The notes under the pieces: generated by a model
Databases searched by the model: none
Told to the model about the DNA's origin: nothing
What the model saw: the letters and a program-made list of their open reading frames with translations, nothing else
NCBI GenBank assembly: GCA_038254525.1
Contig: JBBSGC010000041.1
Span: 1 to 15,086, forward strand
DNA from: JBBSGC01 sp038254525
GTDB taxonomy: Bacteria; Actinomycetota; Actinomycetes; Propionibacteriales; Nocardioidaceae
DNA length: 15,086 nucleotides
Direction of reading: 5' to 3'
Shown here: one piece after another, positions 13,769 to 15,086 of the stretch
Position numbering within the stretch: the first letter of the stretch is position 1
How the letters are laid out: each line of letters begins with the position of its first letter
Program-made: the position numbers and the translations under genes

Positions 13769-15086
13769 GGCAGCTCCGTCGGCGTGGTCGGTGAGATTAG
13801 CCACGCGTTGATGAAGTGGGTCAGGTCGACACCGGTGCGCTGGGACCACCAGCGGGCGAAGTCGGTTCGGTCGGCGCTGGCGTTGGCGTGCCGTTGCGGC
13901 CAGCCGCGCAACGCGGCGAAGAACGCGGCGTCGCCCACCCGCTGGCGGATCCGGTCGAGCATGACCGCGCCCGACAGGTAGACGTTCCGCGACGCGAACT
14001 CGTCGGGATGGTAGGCGCCTGGCGGCCCGTAGCGGGTCCGGTCGGCGTTGTCCTCGGCGGCCCACTCGGCGATGGTCGAGGTGTAGCCCTGCAGCCCCTG
14101 GTCGTCCTCCCACAGCAGCTGCACATACATGGTGAGGCCCTCGTTGAGCCACAGGTCGGGCCAGTTGTCGGTGGTGACGCTGTCGCCGAGCCACTGGTGC
14201 GCGAACTCGTGCAGCAGGTCCGGCCGGAGGAAGTCGCCGCCAGGGGAGGTGATGGCGTCGCTGAACGTCACCAGCGTCTGCGTCTCCATCGCCGAGCGCG
14301 CCGGCACCACCACGACGCCCGCGCTGGCGAACGGGTACGGACCGAGTAAGTGGCTCAGCCACGCCAACATCTGCGGCGACTCGTCGAGGTAGTCCATCGT
14401 GGTGTCACCCGGCTGCGTCCAGTAGGTGACGGGCACCCCGGCGGGTCCGGTGGCGCTGGTCGGCGCGTAGCTGCCGATGGCGATCGTGACCAGGTAGGAC
14501 GCCGCGGGTTGGTCGAGATGCCAGCTGCTGGTGGTCGTCTCACCGCTGGTCGACGTCGACAAGAGCTGGCCGTTGAACACGTTGGTGAAGCCGTTGTCGG
14601 AGCTGATGGTCGCGTCGTAGAACGCCTTGTCCGACGGCTGGTCGTTGACCGGGTACCAGGTGAACGCGCCGAAGGGTTCCTGCATCGCCCACACCGAGCC
14701 GTCGGGCTGCGTGGTCCAGCCGAGGGCGTCGATATCGGTCCGGCTGCCTGGGAACGCGGTCGGCTCCGGGCTGCCGGCGTAGGTGATGGAGAGCTTGTGC
14801 AGACGGCCCGGACCCAGGGCGCCGGTGCGCACGACGAGAGCGTCACCCGGATGCCGGCTGGACACCGGATGGCCGTCGAGGGTGGTCGCGGACACGGCCA
14901 GCGGCGCTCCGAGATCCAGCTGCACCTGCCGGCGCGGCTCGGTGACCCGGAAGACGATCTGCACGGTCCCGTCCAACGTTGCCGCGGCGGCGTGCCAGCT
15001 GAGGTTGAGGTCGTAGTGCAACGTGTCCAGGTATGGCTCGCCGTGCTGCGGGAAGTACGGGTCGTCCACCGGCTGCGAGCGGGCCG
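13765..15086 (-). CDS. M1 family zinc metallopeptidase (aminopeptidase N-like), 5' truncated
   Basis: About 440 residues are present and the frame runs open to the right edge, so the N-terminus (and any signal peptide or lipobox) is missing; an in-frame GTG at 15069 is not a persuasive start because coding-like sequence continues upstream. The zinc site HEFAH, 18 residues, then Glu (codons 14211-14197 and 14142-14140) matches the M1 HEXXH-X18-E motif. SAMETQT corresponds to the GAMEN exopeptidase motif, with Thr in place of Asn, and the transition-state Tyr is in VYLSGAVML (codon 13980-13978). The N-terminal beta domain begins with PYLDTLHYDLNLSW. The protein stops soon after the thermolysin-like domain, lacking the C-terminal helical domain of long PepN proteins, as in the short M1 enzymes of Actinomycetota. 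It probably removes N-terminal residues from peptides; a secreted location is possible but not visible here. Confidence 0.9.
   Translation of the reverse strand, partial: ARSQPVDDPYFPQHGEPYLDTLHYDLNLSWHAAAATLDGTVQIVFRVTEPRRQVQLDLGAPLAVSATTLDGHPVSSRHPGDALVVRTGALGPGRLHKLSITYAGSPEPTAFPGSRTDIDALGWTTQPDGSVWAMQEPFGAFTWYPVNDQPSDKAFYDATISSDNGFTNVFNGQLLSTSTSGETTTSSWHLDQPAASYLVTIAIGSYAPTSATGPAGVPVTYWTQPGDTTMDYLDESPQMLAWLSHLLGPYPFASAGVVVVPARSAMETQTLVTFSDAITSPGGDFLRPDLLHEFAHQWLGDSVTTDNWPDLWLNEGLTMYVQLLWEDDQGLQGYTSTIAEWAAEDNADRTRYGPPGAYHPDEFASRNVYLSGAVMLDRIRQRVGDAAFFAALRGWPQRHANASADRTDFARWWSQRTGVDLTHFINAWLISPTTPTELP
13774..13777 (-). promoter_or_regulatory. Shine-Dalgarno sequence of the GNAT gene
   Basis: On the minus strand GGAG (13777 to 13774) lies five bases before the GTG at 13768, inside the end of the peptidase gene. 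It decides the start of the acetyltransferase. Confidence 0.5.

Noticed and set aside
13769..14362. N-terminal extension of the GNAT frame through the M1 peptidase gene.
   Set aside because: The extension is low-complexity shadow sequence. The GTG at 13768 has a Shine-Dalgarno sequence and the conserved GNAT domain starts immediately after it.
1..15086. Search by eye for CRISPR arrays, tRNA or rRNA genes, insertion sequences, phage genes, toxin-antitoxin or defence systems.
   Set aside because: No regularly spaced repeats, transposase-like proteins, cloverleaf-like segments or defence-family motifs were recognised. Composition looks uniform across the window.

Overview
The window is GC-rich, densely packed chromosomal DNA with frequent GTG starts and 4-8 bp gene overlaps. 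Protein families (actinobacterial-style branched-chain 2-oxoacid dehydrogenase, HisC2/Pat-like aminotransferase, paired ABC exporter) and TANNNT -10 elements set directly upstream of start codons all point to an Actinomycetota chromosome. I cannot fix the genus. There is no sign of mobile DNA, phage, CRISPR, rRNA or tRNA.

Layout, left to right: (1) the 3' part of a class I glutamine amidotransferase (+), cut by the window edge; (2) an EamA/DMT transporter (-), convergent with it; (3) a divergent promoter region, from which a HisC/Pat-type aminotransferase (+) is read, overlapping by 8 bp an S9 prolyl-oligopeptidase-family peptidase (+); (4) two ABC exporter half-transporters (+) overlapping by ATGA, with complementary degenerate ATPase sites; (5) a second EamA/DMT transporter (-); (6) a three-gene operon (+) for E1alpha, E1beta and E2 of a branched-chain/pyruvate-type 2-oxoacid dehydrogenase; (7) a GNAT acetyltransferase (-) preceded by, and overlapping by GTGA, an M1 metallopeptidase (-) cut by the right edge.

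A loose theme is peptide and amino-acid use: peptidases release amino acids, the aminotransferase interconverts aromatic amino acids (or histidinol phosphate) and 2-oxoacids, and the dehydrogenase turns branched-chain 2-oxoacids (or pyruvate) into acyl-CoA. The two EamA proteins and the ABC pair are membrane carriers of unknown substrate. This linkage is inference from proximity only. E3 (dihydrolipoamide dehydrogenase) is not in the window and must be supplied elsewhere.

The region looks like ordinary core/housekeeping chromosome. I found no convincing new system. The most informative details are the asymmetric ABC pair, the matched leaderless-type promoters between 1542 and 1618, and a 12-bp in-frame tandem repeat at the start of the second ABC gene. 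No gene-free stretch exceeds 300 bases; the longest is the 252-base gap at 9377-9628.
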